A stretch of 64,000 nucleotides of DNA from Nephrocerus scutellatus (taxonomy: Eukaryota; Arthropoda; Insecta; Diptera; Pipunculidae), in the NCBI GenBank assembly GCA_947095585.1, contig OX352763.1, forward strand, positions 22,431,462 to 22,495,461. Reading direction: 5' to 3'. Under the pieces are notes generated by a model. That model was not told the DNA's origin, searched no databases, and was given only the letters and a program-made list of their open reading frames with translations. A program made the position numbers and the translations under genes. Numbering within the stretch: position 1 is the first letter of the stretch; every line of letters begins with the position of its first letter. This document shows positions 32,411 to 44,940 of this stretch, piece after piece.

Positions 32411-35400
32411 TTATGGCGCAGTTCCGTTTTCCTTGGAAATGTCTTGTTTTGGTCTGGGTATCAATAGCGCCAGGAAACCACATAAAATTAAAGCTATGCA
32501 AGCAATGTAGAAGGTCATCTCACAATGGTTTTCAAGCAGCAGTCCAACAATATTAGCTCCGACAACACTGCCCAAACGGCCAACCATCAATGAAATACAA
32601 ATGGCCATTGCTCTGCAAAATGAAAACCAGTTATTTTATCAGATAAGAAAAATAATTGCACATCGAAGAGTCACCTTAAGTTTGTTGGATACAATTCTAC
32701 GGTCGCAGCACCAAGGACATTTATTGCCACACCAGATAGAAACAGTAACACATACAGATATGCTGCGATAGATGGAATATTGATGTTAAACGATGCTAGG
32801 CCGCATGAAGAGAATAACAAAATGGTCACCACTGTAAGGGAGAATATAAAAAATGATGTGAACGCGATTGCCGAATTGTATCATTAACTTACACAAAATG
32901 TAAATCTTGCCAACACGGTTGATGATCAGTCCGATGAAGGCAAAACCCAAAGCGTATAGGATTTCCATTACCAGCGAATAGAAATATGTGGGATTCTCCA
33001 GTTTTGTGACGCAGTGTATTGACTGTTTTGGAAGAAGATATGTATATGCATTTCTTCTCTTTCTATTAACACTGCTAACGATTTTTTAACTTACCCCATC
33101 GTCTCTATACATGGACTCATGTTTGGCTGTGACAATTTGACAGATCATTGTTTTATTACCAGGATTTTCACTCATGTATTCGACCATACTATTTATGATG
33201 TGTGGAAACCACATGTACATGCCATTTGTGGTGACATAAAGCCAAAACTGAATTGTACAAACGATCATTGTGGTGCGGAAGTATTTGCGTCGAAACAGCG
33301 GGATAGTTTGATGCCACATGGTTTTCAAAAGTTCCATTATAAAATTTGATTTTTTCGCAGATTCGTCTGCTGATGGTGAGATGGTATCTTCGTCTGGTAG
33401 AATACCTTCGATCTGTGAATTTAAATTAACGGTTATGATGCATTTTAAATAGAAGAATGAAGGGAAGAGAATACATAAATTAAACATCTGGTATATCTCT
33501 AATCTTAAACTCACCTCAATTTTTCCATTACCACCATTACACACGTACATTTTTTGTAAAACCTCAATAGTTTCCTGCTCCTTTCCCATGGAGAGTAGAA
33601 ATTTTGGGCTTTCTGGCAAGGCAAGCATAGAAAGGCCACACAAAAACCCAGGAACACCACAGACGATTAAAAACAAACGCCACGGCTTAAAATCAATGCC
33701 CAAAAATCCGATCGGCAAAATCCATTCTTGATTGATGACAATAAAAGCGATCAACGGTAAGATCATTGCACCCAAAGCAAATATGAACGATGCGCCCATC
33801 ATCGCACGTGAGCGATTATTATCCGTATGGAATTCACCAAGGTAAGCGTATATTGTAGCGGAACCACCGGAAACACTGTGGCATATGTACAATACAAGTA
33901 TTCGTAGGTATGTAAAATAAATCATACTGTCACTCATTACTTACAAAAAGCCATTGCAAAACCGCATCACAACCATCAGCCAAAATGTATGCGAAAAACT
34001 TGATAGCAACGTCACAATGAAACCAGTTATCAGTGTTGGTAGAATGACTTTGCGTCGACCCTTAGTATCAGCGAGAAACCCCCAAAGATGTGAGCTTAGA
34101 ATAATGCCAGCAAAAGCAATTGCACTTAGAATTCCCTTGTCCTGATTCGTCAGCTGTAGATCACATTGTGCAATGGGAAGTATGAAACCGATAGCAGCTG
34201 TCTCAAGAAGTACATTGGCCAGAACCATACCCGATATGAAAATCAGGAAGTAATTGAATTTACCAAATCCTTAAAGGGATTAGAAAGAAATTGAAATTGT
34301 TATCTTTGTGTTAATTTACATTTTTCGTAGTCTTTAATTATTTAAAAAATCAAACAATTTTTTTTATGTTTATAAATACGCTGTGCGCCGTGGCTCAGGG
34401 GAAATACGCACGGCTACTGAGCAGGAGGTTCATGGTTCAAATCCCAGTAACACCAAAAGTATTTTTCACGGTGTCCCGCCACCACTCGCGAGTGGGTGAC
34501 AAACGTTCTGAGAGTAATAATAACTTGTCACGGAAAGCTTCTCAAATTCGCCCTTCGGAACCGGCCTTTAAATTGTAGGTTCCTTCCATTTGTGTCCAAA
34601 AATATACATGCGCAACACAAATGGTTGCGAGAACCTAGGTCTTGGACCGCAATGGTCTGTCGCGAATATTATTATTATTTTTATTATAAATTCTGATCTT
34701 GTGATTAATTTTGAATAAATGCACATGTGTGCAAAGTTTGAATAAAATTGGACTTTAGGAAGTGTGTTAAAAATTGAACACAAGATTCTGCCCACCAGCC
34801 AGCCAGCCACAGGCACGCGAAGTTAATATAGAGAATTTAAAAAGGAGAGAATTTGCTCCTTGACTGAGCCCATAAGAACAGCCCATCTTATTACCCACTA
34901 TATTACTGTGCCCCGGCACCCATACTATGGTGATGTCCAGGAATTGGCTAATAGAGGCTAATTCCTCTGGGCACTGTTTTACAAGTTTTGAGTTTATGGT
35001 GGTCGCATAAATCGCCCTTATGACAGATTGGCTATCAACACATATTCCCACCATTCCGATTTGAGCGTTACTGAGCCTTTGTGCCATGCAGGCCTCCCCA
35101 ATTCTATGATCTCTGCCTGAAAGATGCTAGCTGAATCGGGTAGCTTGCAATAACCTTGACAAAATTAGATCATCCGAGAAGATACCTGCTCCGACTTTGT
35201 GTTTCATCTTGAATCTGTCAGTGAATATTGCTACGTCAAATTGCCTCGTTACTGCCCCATCCTCCCAGTTTCCCCTGGAAGGAAACTCGACGCTGAACGA
35301 AGAATTGAAGCTAAATTTATAGAGGCAGTAATCAGTAGATTATGGTATCATGCCTCCAGGTACTGTCTGCAGTATATTACAGTGCCCGTATGGTTTAGTA

Positions 35401-35858
35401 ACAAACCACCAAGATTTTCGCAGTCGTACTGCAATGCACGTCGCAACATACTTGATAAATATGTCATGAGGTAATAGGTGCAGGATGCTGTTAAGGGCAT
35501 CGGTCGGACAAGACCGAAGAGCTCCTGTATTGCCTACTGCTGCTGATCGCTGTAATCTGCTGAGTTTGGTGGCGTTATACTTCTTTTTCATCGCTGGCCA
35601 CCGGACCAAAGATCCATAGGTAAGAATTGGCCGTACAACAGCTGTTTACGAAAAGGTCTATTTGTCTTTATTTATTTGTATTAATGACTTTTTTGAATTG
35701 ACTGACTTTAGTGTTTAAGCAACACAAATGCAGGATGATTTAAGTTTTAACCTTTGTCTCTTTCAAAATGTTCCTAAACTTACTCGTTAATTCCAGTGCT
35801 GCAGAAAATGGAATAGCTGCATTGCCGGACTTCCTGGGACCCATCTGGATTGGCAGTA
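32411..35858 (-). CDS. SV2-like major facilitator transporter, copy A (first exon not found)
   Basis: Exons on the minus strand: 35784-35858, 33945-34269, 33515-33875, 33095-33412, 32893-33022, 32675-32831, 32411-32612. All phases agree, for about 523 residues after an unplaced first exon. Features of the SV2/SLC22-type MFS fold are: GKFNYFLIFISG (TM1); GFLADTKGRRKV (loop 2-3 motif A); NGFFVSGGSATIYAYLGEFH, formed across a splice junction; PESPKFLLSMGK after TM6; a large loop with the N-glycosylation site NKT; and TVELYPTNLRAMAICISLMV near TM10-11. It resembles the insect SV2B-like group, thought to be membrane transporters of organic solutes or vesicle proteins; the substrate is unknown. The penultimate 5' exon (LPIQMGPRKSGNAA, then ALELT) is short and joins in phase 1. 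Intron 34270-35783 holds a SINE and a LINE piece. It is paralogous to 44.9-49.4 kb. Confidence 0.92.
34384..34683 (+). mobile_element. tRNA-derived SINE, full-length copy
   Basis: GCGCCGTGGCTCAGGGGAAA (A box) and GTTCAAATCCCAGTAACACC (B box) form the Pol III head. The shared body and an (ATT)n tail follow. TTATAAAT at 34370-34377 recurs at 34684-34691, a likely target-site duplication. It is inserted in the second intron-equivalent of transporter copy A, on the opposite strand. Confidence 0.88.
34715..34848. repeat. GAAGTTAATATAGAGAATTT-type interspersed repeat
   Basis: Begins GCACATGTGTGCAAAGTTTG and ends GCGAAGTTAATATAGAGAAT with CCAGCCAGCCAGCC before it. Related copies are at 36870-36945, 43905-43950 (reversed, AATTTTATTCAAACTTTGC) and 51440-51675. 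It has no coding capacity. Confidence 0.65.
34850..35620 (-). mobile_element. LINE remnant with RNase H domain
   Basis: Minus-strand piece 35609-35340 reads KKKYNATKLSRLQRSAAVGN, then TGALRSCPTDALNSILHL, the RT-to-RNase H connector. Piece 35087-34870 has the RNase H elements CVDSQSVIRAIYATTINSKL and VWVPGHSNIVGN. The frame changes between the pieces, and the endonuclease and RT are absent. It is inserted in a transporter intron in the same orientation as the gene. Confidence 0.82.
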
Positions 35859-35859
35859 C

Positions 35860-38155
35860 TGCAAGTAGAAACATATAATTTTATATCTTTATCATTTTTA
35901 ACGGTTGGATCAACAACGTAGGTTATATTCAGAGAGTAGAGATTATATTCTGTTTGGAGAAACGATTATAAAGATTGTGTTGACACTTTATACTTAAAAA
36001 TTTTTAAAATCCCATTTATTAGCAATAAAACTTACGAAACTCGTGGCCCTCTTATTTGCCCGCTCAGACATTATGACATAACTAAGACATCAGCTAATAG
36101 ATAAACCCGTCTTTTGTTTTGAAAAATCATCATCATCATTTTAGCTCTACAACGGGAGGCCAAATGTGAAAAACAAAGACTCAAATTTAAGATAAATTAC
36201 TTATTCTCAGATGATTCATGGTTTCCCTGGTATAAGATAGTGAGTCTTATCAAAACAGTTTATATAGGAAGCATTAAAACTTTGAAAACAGATTTTTATA
36301 TTCTTCACCTTCAGCAATGATCATTATTTGTTGAAAAATAAATAATAGTTAAATAGAGAATTACTAAAAGCAGGGTTTTTGCGTTAAAGATTCTTATTCA
36401 CTTTGACAGCAGTTGGTAATACACTAAATCTTAAAATATAGAACATAGAAAAGTCAATTTGTTTTTAGATTTGTTGAGGATGAAAAACAAGAACTTAAGA
36501 GAAGGCTAAAATTATGGTTAACAATATTCTCACTTTCGAACGATTTGAAATTCATTTTTGATTGATCATTCATCAAATTCCTTGTTTGAAACGATTTGAA
36601 ATACTCGTCAATTTTTATTTGTACAAGAAAAACAAAGTCGAGTAAAAGGTGTAAGTACCCAATTGTAACCTTTGTGGATCATTTTATGGTCTCAATCAAT
36701 CAAATATGAGATGCTTAAAAAGATTGTTAAAAAATTCTATAATCGCAAAGGAATATAGCAAAAACCGCATGCTTAGGGATATTTGATGTACACTGCGGCT
36801 TACTAGATTAGAAGCAGGCGATTTGGAGAAGTAAAAATGATCTTTCTTTTGTTATATGGCAATATGGGTTAAAAATTGATCAGAAAATCTGGCCAGCCAG
36901 CCAGCCACCCAGCCACGCGAAGTTAATATAGAGAATTTAAAAAAAATGGAGGTGTGGGCACAACACAACTTTCTTTTACGGACGGAACCGGAATTTTATT
37001 TTCGCTTTTTCTGACTCAGGAGATACGGTAATGGGGCACCCCTGGGCCCTGAGGCCCGAGGAAAAAGTCAGACCTTTCGCCAGGTTAAATTATAACTTGT
37101 AAGGCAAGAAAGCAAATAGCTCACAGTGTTATATTGGTTTTTAGAAAAATAAAAATGATCTCAACGCAAACTCCTTATTTCATTTAGAATACATACGTCA
37201 GATTAAATTATAATTTTTATTAAATTAATTTAAAAACAAAGAAAATACAACAATGAGTAGCAATTATTTGGCGAAATTTGATTTGAAAAATGTATCAGAA
37301 GGTAGCAACCAATTCATATTTTGTGGTACATTTTTTTAGATCTAAAATGTCACCTGCTATTATCACTTCAACGTATGTTAATCACATTCGAATAATTTCT
37401 AAAAAAAAAAGTAAATAGTTATTTAATATTCACCCATTATTATATTTCTCTTTAATCTAAATTCTTTAATTATAATTGGAAATATTAAAAGCTTATTTGC
37501 CGAAGAGCACTGCACTAAAACCGTTCACATTCACCGTCAACCGATTTGCAACTGTGTAGCTGTAGTATTTTTATTCTTATTAAAACTATTCTTACTGAAC
37601 TTAAAAAATAAGAAGCTTATTCAAAGTTTCTCAGTGTGCTTATCAGGGTTTAACGCTTCTCAAATATTGTGCAATTCTGATAAGACAAATATGACATGAT
37701 TCTGTGTTCTGTGAGATAAAAACAACGGAGCATCATTCGTTCTCTCTAATTAAATTTTTCAAGATCTAATACTTAAATGGAGAAGTTAAGAGAGTAGACG
37801 AAGTGAGTTGTATTTTGTACAATTCTATAACACGCATATTATTCGCGCGAAAAACGAAAACTTAACGAATCGATATTGAACTCCATTAAAATCACACAAA
37901 CTTGTTATGCAGGTGTGGAGATTGTGAACACCCTTGGTTAATTTATTTTCACACTATAACCAAGCTTCGAAAGTAGCCGTTGTACACAATAGTGAGTTAA
38001 CATATAAAATACTTTTGTTATTTACTGCAGTCACAGCGAACACACATTTCCAGAGTAATTTTGCATTGCGCATAACCGGCTTAACAGAAAAACCGGTTTT
38101 GGTCGTGTGAAAAATAGCGTACATTACACGCAGTGCTCCACTTTCCTCAAGGTAT
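35860..38155. other. AT-rich non-coding DNA, likely upstream/intron of transporter A
   Basis: The missing first exon of transporter copy A should lie to the right of 35858, but none could be recognised. One interspersed repeat piece is at 36870-36945. Confidence 0.5.
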
Positions 38156-38159
38156 TCGA

Positions 38160-39340
38160 GCTAACGAGGTGATCTTGGTAGGGTGGCAGGATAAGAGGAT
38201 TGTTCCAAGATAGACCTCGAAGAGCAAATTGGAGAAAACGACGTTAGCTGCTCAATTCTGGTCACATGAACTTGTTGAAAAGGGGACCACGCTTGACTAA
38301 CGTACTCGAGAAGAGGGCGGAAAAATTTTATGTGGAGCGATCTTTTAACATTAAATGTGGAAAATTCTTTAGACCACCGTTTAACAAAGCCAACTGATGG
38401 CTTTAGAAATTATTTCATCAATATGAGAATGGAAATTTAGATCCATGTCGCACAATATTCCGAGGTTTCGAAAATATTGCACTCGGGATATGCGGGTTGA
38501 CCGTGGAGAAGGTAATGTAGAGAAGAGGAATTGTTGCACTTACGTGACATGGTAATAGATTGGCATTTTGTGATATTGAGCTCTAAGCAATTTTTGAGGC
38601 ACTAGGTCGAAAAATTATCTGTCTTGTTGAAGGAAATGTAATGAAGAAATGGGTTTGAAAATTTTGATATCGACAGCGTAGAGAAAGAGGCGGAGTGTTT
38701 AATAATAAGGGTGGCAGGATAAGAGGATTGTTCCAAGATAGACCTCGAAGAGCAAATTGGAGAAAACGACGTTAGCTGCTCAATTCTGGTCACATGAACT
38801 TGTTGAAAAGGGGACCACGCTTGACTAACGTACTCGAGAAGAGGGCGGAAAAATTTTATGTGGAGCGATCTTTTAACATTAGATGTGGAAAATTCTTTAG
38901 ACCACCGTTTAACAAAGCCAACTGATGGCTTTAGAAATTATTTCATCAATATGAGAATGGAAATTTAGATCCATGTCGCACAATATTCCGAGGTTTCGAA
39001 AATATTGCACTCGGGATATGCGGGTTGACCGTGGAGAAGGTAATGTAGGGAAGAGGAATTGTTGCACTTACGTGACATGGTAATAGATTGGCATTTTGTG
39101 ATATTGTGCTCTAAGCAATTTTTGAGGCACTAGGTCGAAAAATTATCTGTCTTGTTGAAGGAAATGTAATGAAGAAATGGGTTTGAAAATTTTGATATCG
39201 ACAGCGTAGAGAAAGAGGCGGAGTGTTTAATAACCCTCTCAAGATCATTTATAGTTAAGATGAAGAGATGGGGGCTTTGACTTGCCTTGTAGAAAACCAG
39301 AGGTGGCCAAAAATGGTGGAGGTTCATAAGGTTTGGTTTT
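38160..39340 (-). mobile_element. LINE remnant (same family as 2.1-3.1 kb), internally duplicated
   Basis: Minus-strand frames include SQSPHLFILTINDLERVIKH, a degraded form of the RT block GVPQGSxLGPLLFxLFINDL, and NPFLHYISFNKTDNF. Nucleotide blocks (TAGACCTCGAAGAGCAAAT, ACGCTTGACTAACGTACTCG) match the 2.4-2.5 kb copy. A 528-bp part is duplicated head to tail (separate entry). Confidence 0.78.
38181..39236. repeat. Recent 528-bp head-to-tail duplication
   Basis: Unit 1 is 38181-38708 and unit 2 is 38709-39236, both starting GGGTGGCAGGATAAGAGGAT. Only scattered single-base differences were seen (for example ACATTAAATG against ACATTAGATG, GTAGAGAAG against GTAGGGAAG, ATTGAGCTC against ATTGTGCTC). 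It is therefore recent or an assembly artefact. Confidence 0.93.
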
Positions 39341-39344
39341 CGAT

Positions 39345-41810
39345 TCCATTGACAAACCTAACTGGTAGTATATTTACGTTAGATTTGCTCACTCTGTTAC
39401 CCGAATCTATAACTTTGTTAACTAAATATAACTGATGTTGTGATCAGTTCAGCACAACGTCGGGGACATTAAAAAACAATTCGGAGAAGAAAGTTTTCGA
39501 TTTCAATAAGAAGTTTGGTTTTTGATTGTCGATTGATTGCCAACCGAATTAAATTGCACTTTTTGTATTGTAATTTGTAAATCACACACTTTTAATTACA
39601 GAATGATTTATTATACTACTTGAAGGGAATTGAAATCAATTGAAAATGAATAACCTCTGTTTGTGGCAGTTCTTGTTGTTATTGACGCCACAGTAAAACA
39701 AATTCACAAAAAAAGTTTATTATACTACTCTGCATTAGCGTCGTCGTAAAATTCAGAACGTGGCTTACACATCTAATTGCCTTTTGTTACACACACTAGA
39801 CATGCAGACATGCTATCAACAAAGATTTCTTACACCTGTTTTCGAAAACATATGCAGCATTTCGTGAACAGCCGAAAGATATTATATGTTAGCTGTTAAA
39901 TACGTTTACGTACATTTTTCGCCGACGGCACCGGCAGTTTCCAAATCATTTAGTTTCATTGTGCAAATAAATATATTTATTATATACTATAGTATATTAA
40001 AATTTATGTAAAAGTGTGCGAGTTGTTTTTGTTCTAAAAATAACAAAAATATGCAAATCACATGCTATTTTTTTGAATCACAATATTTGATATTTAAGTT
40101 GTTAATCACAGCTGAATGAATTATTGTTGGAACACTAAATATTATTTCCAATATATTTTCTGTTATAATAAACAATTTATAAAATTTTAGATATCTGAGC
40201 ACATTCATTAATTTGACACCGTTTTTAAGCAGCTCCAAATATAAATAACATCGTCCCCTAACATTACGAGCACTCGTATCTACAGCACTGCGATTGCGAT
40301 CAATCGATAAATGCATCTGAGATCTGACTAACAACACCAACAGAGGCATATCGCGTTGGGCGTTTCGTTTACGCACTGGGCACTGATTGATTAGCTACGG
40401 GCTCCGCTCAACCGGTCTCGGTAGTTGGTATCGTTATTCGATTTTCTCATTTTCCTGTTTCCGCCGTAATAAACTACGATGCCCAAAGTTTACTACATAA
40501 TCAGTTGTCGCACTCATTATAAAGTTGCCAGGTGTTGCTTTCAATAATTGTTTATTAAAATCTCTAAACTCTGTTTGATGTTGTATTGAAAATTATACAG
40601 AGTTCGCTGTATTCCACGCACAACCTTTTTCTTACAAACGTCTAAAGATTTCCCATACTACTGAAAATTCTTTCTACTCTAGCGTTATCCACTGGAATAG
40701 AAAGTACATACAGTACTAATTAGGAAAGATTAAGTGCATGCTCCTTACTGAAAAATAAACCCAACTTACAAACGAAGAGAGACCCTCTCTTGTTGCGCTC
40801 AGGAATTCAGGAATTGAAACACGAAATTTAAAGCAGAAACGTTATCGTGAAATATGAAATATATCCGACAGATTTGAGTGGTGATATTAGCCATATACAT
40901 ATTTAATAATTTCTCCAAAGTTAGACATCTATCTCATCTTACATCTCAGTGGTGCGAATTTTTGATATGGCAAATTTTCAAAAGGAACCCACTTTTCTGA
41001 ATAAATAATAGCTCTATCGTTAGTGTTTGAGGTATCTTTTTTAAATTTATTAATTTGACTGATTTACATAACATAGCTTTCATTCCAAAAAAAGCTGTCA
41101 TCTTTTTTCCGCTTTAACGATTTTCTGCATTTGTCCTGAATTAAACAAATATCACGGGAAGTAGTTATTTTGATTTTCAAGTCTAAGTAATGTGTCTTGG
41201 AATGAAGACTAAAACTCAGAATCGTCCATTGCTATCTTATTTACTTGGTCGCGTTATATTTTCCAAATATCAGCGACACAGTTTTTAAAAGTTTTCAGTT
41301 TTTAATTAATGTTGTTTGCCGCTAAATTAAAAGAATAATTTAATTTAATTGATTTAAATAATGTATAATTTAATATTTGTATACAGTTGAAATTGAATTT
41401 AAATTATACTCCTATACATTTTTCTTATAATATTTTAGTATTATTTATTAAAGAAAACAATTTTAAACAATTTTTTAAAATATCACAAAAATATACTATA
41501 AACTACTACTACTACTATATTATATGGCAAATATGGTGTTATAACATTTATGTAATATTTGACAACTGTACAATCTGCATTATTAGATTTTATACCAACT
41601 TATTTCACAAAGTGTTTAAGTTATTCCATTTTCATTCCACCTTGGTAGGAATAAAAACAATAGTTTCAGGATCGTTACAGACATATAAAAAAATTAATAT
41701 AAAAAAAACACTTCTGGACAATTCCGAACATTTGAAAAACGTTTCTGAATCCATTCCTTATGTTGACAAGGTTTTTCGATTTATAATACTTTAAAACAAT
41801 GCAGTACATA
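39345..41810. other. AT-rich non-coding DNA
   Basis: No gene recognised. The 135-codon open frame at 41387-41794 is Ile/Tyr/Phe/Asn-rich, as expected for random AT-rich sequence. Confidence 0.55.
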
Positions 41811-41812
41811 AT

Positions 41813-42120
41813 TTAACTGTCAGAATTCAGATTTGGGTTTTTTTTTGCATTCTCCGAGAAATCTTTTTTCACTGAAGAGTTTTTTTACGCTCCGATAAGC
41901 ATGGAAGGCATTGCGTACTTCGCAGCCAGCTTTATTGCTGCTTGTTTCTAGTTTTAGCGATTTCAAAAATTAAATATCCTGTGTATTAGTTATGGCTGTG
42001 TTTTTTGTTTTAAGCCGGAGAGATAATTTAACTGTCAGAATTCAGATATGTGTTTTTTTTTTCATTCTCCGAGAAATCTTTTTTCACTGAAGGGTTTTTT
42101 AGGCTCCCTTAATTCTCGGA
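41813..42120. repeat. ~90-bp direct repeat pair
   Basis: TAACTGTCAGAATTCAGAT, CATTCTCCGAGAAATCTTTT and TTCACTGAAG-GTTTTTT appear in the same order near 41815-41895 and 42030-42112, about 215 bp apart. At 42250-42335 follows a copy of the GATCTG repeat seen at 22.5 kb. Confidence 0.75.
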
Positions 42121-43479
42121 TATGATCTTTTTACTCTGAAAAAATATATAGAATATAGAACATTTCTTGACAGCTCTACTTGTTTCTTTCTGTAAACATG
42201 AGACATGTCCACTACTATGGAACATTCAGGTAAGTAAAAAAAAAACACAGTAGATAATTTTTTTGATCTAACAGATCTGATCAGAGAAAAAAATTATCGG
42301 ATTTCTCGGATTTATCCGACATAAAAAAAATACGGCCTATGTGTCTACTTTTAGCAAATTCTATGCTTGCCTTAAATTAAAAAGGAGACAAGAGAAGTCG
42401 CTGGTATGGTAGTGCGACTACTTATTATATGTGAGTATTGTTTGGAAAAGTGAGTGAATACAATGAGTAGTCTGCACCTCTGCACGTGCTTGTCTTGCCG
42501 GTCAGTACGCGTAATTATTTTATTTGTAAACACCAACAGAATACATACCTGACTGTTGAATTTTTCTACGTTAAGTACTTGTATAGCTAGGAAGTCTTGG
42601 GATTCAAATTTCATAAAAAAGAGATTAGAAACATATTTAGAGGAACTCTAGAAAGTGATAATTTTCTTCACTACACTTTTGGTAGCTGTCCTATAGATGT
42701 AGTTAAGCAAATAAGACAGGAATAAGTATATTTATTTGTCTTATTTAACTTTAAAACTGGAACCTGGTTCCGGTCTTAGCATGCCATAACAAATCTCTTT
42801 TCTTTTCCCCATTTTGACTTGATGGGATTACTGTTCAGCAGGAAAATCTATTACACTGCTTGGTCACGTCGGTCATAAAAAAAATCACAACTTCCAGATT
42901 TGTATTCAATTTGTTCTCCTCATTTCCTCTCAAAACTTTCCCTAGGCTAAGTGTTTGGCAGCTCACGGCCGTAATTTTAATATTCCTAATGGCCATTAAG
43001 GTAATCAGCTTTCCATAATTTGCCTTTTCCCTAATTCTTTGTTCGATGTTATTTGGACCAGATATTTGTTTACCATAAAATATAAATTAATTTTTTCCAG
43101 CATTAGTATAATTGAGAAGTAAAAAACTTTCTTTTATCAATTTCAATCAATTGTGTTGGCAAACATTTCATTATGCAGAATTGTTGTTGATCCACAGCAA
43201 CAGTGAATAGACGTTTCTGTCGTAGAAAATTTAATTGTGTCCAAAATTAATTCGATACTGGTGCAAACCGCCAATAGGCAGTTTGCGTATTCATACATTA
43301 ATATTTGTATTTAATGAATATTAATTATTAAAATAAACTTCCTTTTTCGGGTACAAACTATTATAGATCGACCCACTCCACACGCTATACGCTACACAGT
43401 ACACAGTCCTTTTACATTGTGTTACTTGGCAATAACCGCCAACTTATCTGTTCGGGACTATTTGCAATTATTTTCCTTT

Positions 43480-43830
43480 TTCCACGCATCACCTCGTACC
43501 ACACACGACTAGCGACACGCGAGATATCTAAATTGAGCCCCGACATTAGTCTGCTCACAAATTTTAAGCCCTTTAGGTCGTGCGAAAGGTGGTTAGAAAG
43601 GACATTAAAAAAAGAGAAAATGGCGACATTTTCACCCATCACATGCGCTATACGCGTAATGCGACACACGTCACACGCGGAATATAAAAAATGCTATTTG
43701 GGACTTAAGCAATCAGCTATCTAGGTCGTGTAAAAGGTGGTTAAAAAGGACCTCAAAGAAGTCGAAAAAAATGTCCACCCATCACACGCGCCTCACCCGC
43801 AACGCGACACGCGGAATATAAAATGCCCCA
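43480..43830 (+). repeat. CACGCG-type interspersed repeat, about two units
   Basis: Units carry CACACGACTAGCGACACGCG, TTTAGGTCGTGCGAAAGGTG, then CACACGTCACACGCGGAATA, TAGGTCGTGTAAAAGGTGG, AAAGGACCTCAAAGAAGTCG and CGCAACGCGACACGCGGAAT. It is the same family as at 3.1, 22.1 and 47.8 kb. Confidence 0.75.
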
Positions 43831-44019
43831 TACAAATTTCTTAAAAAATGCACTCGATTGACAACACTTTTTGTAAAAAATTTGTTGTGATGAGGTCCAA
43901 GGGCTTTTTTTTAAAAAGTAGTCCAATTTTATTCAAACTTTGCGATTAGAGAATTTAGACGAAAAATTTTAATTTTTATTGGTTGCTTTTTTATTAATAT
44001 TTTACTCCCTCTGATCTGG

Positions 44020-44340
44020 ATACTATCTACAAGACTAAAACGTCTCCTTAAACGCAACCGCAAGACTCGTTCAGTTCAGCTCATCAGTTTACCTTCAAGC
44101 CTATCTTCGGACGTACAATTATTTCAGAGATTCGTTCTTCAGCCGTACAACACGTATGTGGAATGATCTAACAAGCCTTTCCCCATCGCTATGATCCATA
44201 TGTATTCAAAGCAGAAGCTCATAGACGTCTCCTCTTTTCTCATCCTTTACCTTAACACCCACGCTGTGCCAAGCATATAGCCGAGCATTACAAGGGTGCG
44301 AAGCCCTTTACGCGTACGCAAATTATGTAAAAAAAAAACT
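44020..44340 (+). mobile_element. LINE 3' end with poly(A)
   Basis: The plus-strand frame reads PYNTYVWNDLTSLSPSL in a region resembling the FxxRTxxxWNxLP end of LINE ORF2. A stop, a short 3' tail and an A-run at 44329-44339 follow. It is only a short fragment, moderately supported. Confidence 0.5.
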
Positions 44341-44344
44341 CTGT

Positions 44345-44935
44345 GAACGTTAAACTGTTAGGTAAACGTTGTTTTGTATTAGACAATTAAAAGTGTTGTG
44401 TCGTGTTGTAATTTGCAAAATCCATATTGATCACCACAATTCTTAACAAAATTTTATTTTATACCTACGCGTGGTTTTTTTCAATTTAGTTTTTCTTTCA
44501 TTCATTCGGGAAACTTCATAGTTTTTAAATTAAAATTTAAAGTTATAAATGTACATCTATTGAATAAGAAAAAGTTTTTATTACTTGCAGCCTACACACA
44601 GTACGGTTAAATTACAGTACAATGGTTATAATATACAACGACTTTTAATCGTCAAAAAAACATCTGGATACTTTGGATATAACAATCAGTAGGTCTTTAA
44701 ATTTGCACTTGTAGGAATGTATCTATGTACATATATCTATATATCTTACGAAGGTAAAAAGAGTACGAGATGAAAAGTAATCATGATAAAGAAAAATATG
44801 AAAATTAGTTAGTTTCACATATACACATGCATCAGCCTTAGAAAACAATTTGCTTAAAAATATAATATATTATATACAAACAAATACATAATATATATTA
44901 AATTCAGTTATTTTATCTTGATTGTATTTTTCAAA
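44345..44935. other. Non-coding, 3' flank of transporter B
   Basis: AT-rich. It probably contains the 3' UTR of the minus-strand transporter that stops at 44941. No other feature recognised. Confidence 0.5.
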
Positions 44936-44940
44936 TATAA

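Noticed and set aside
40065..40450. Minus-strand frame rich in Arg/Leu near 40.3 kb as the first exon of transporter A
   Set aside because: No donor in the required phase and no resemblance to the transporter N-terminus.
41387..41794. 135-codon plus-strand frame
   Set aside because: Composition (Ile, Tyr, Phe, Asn, Lys) is as expected of random AT-rich DNA, with no motif and no splice context.
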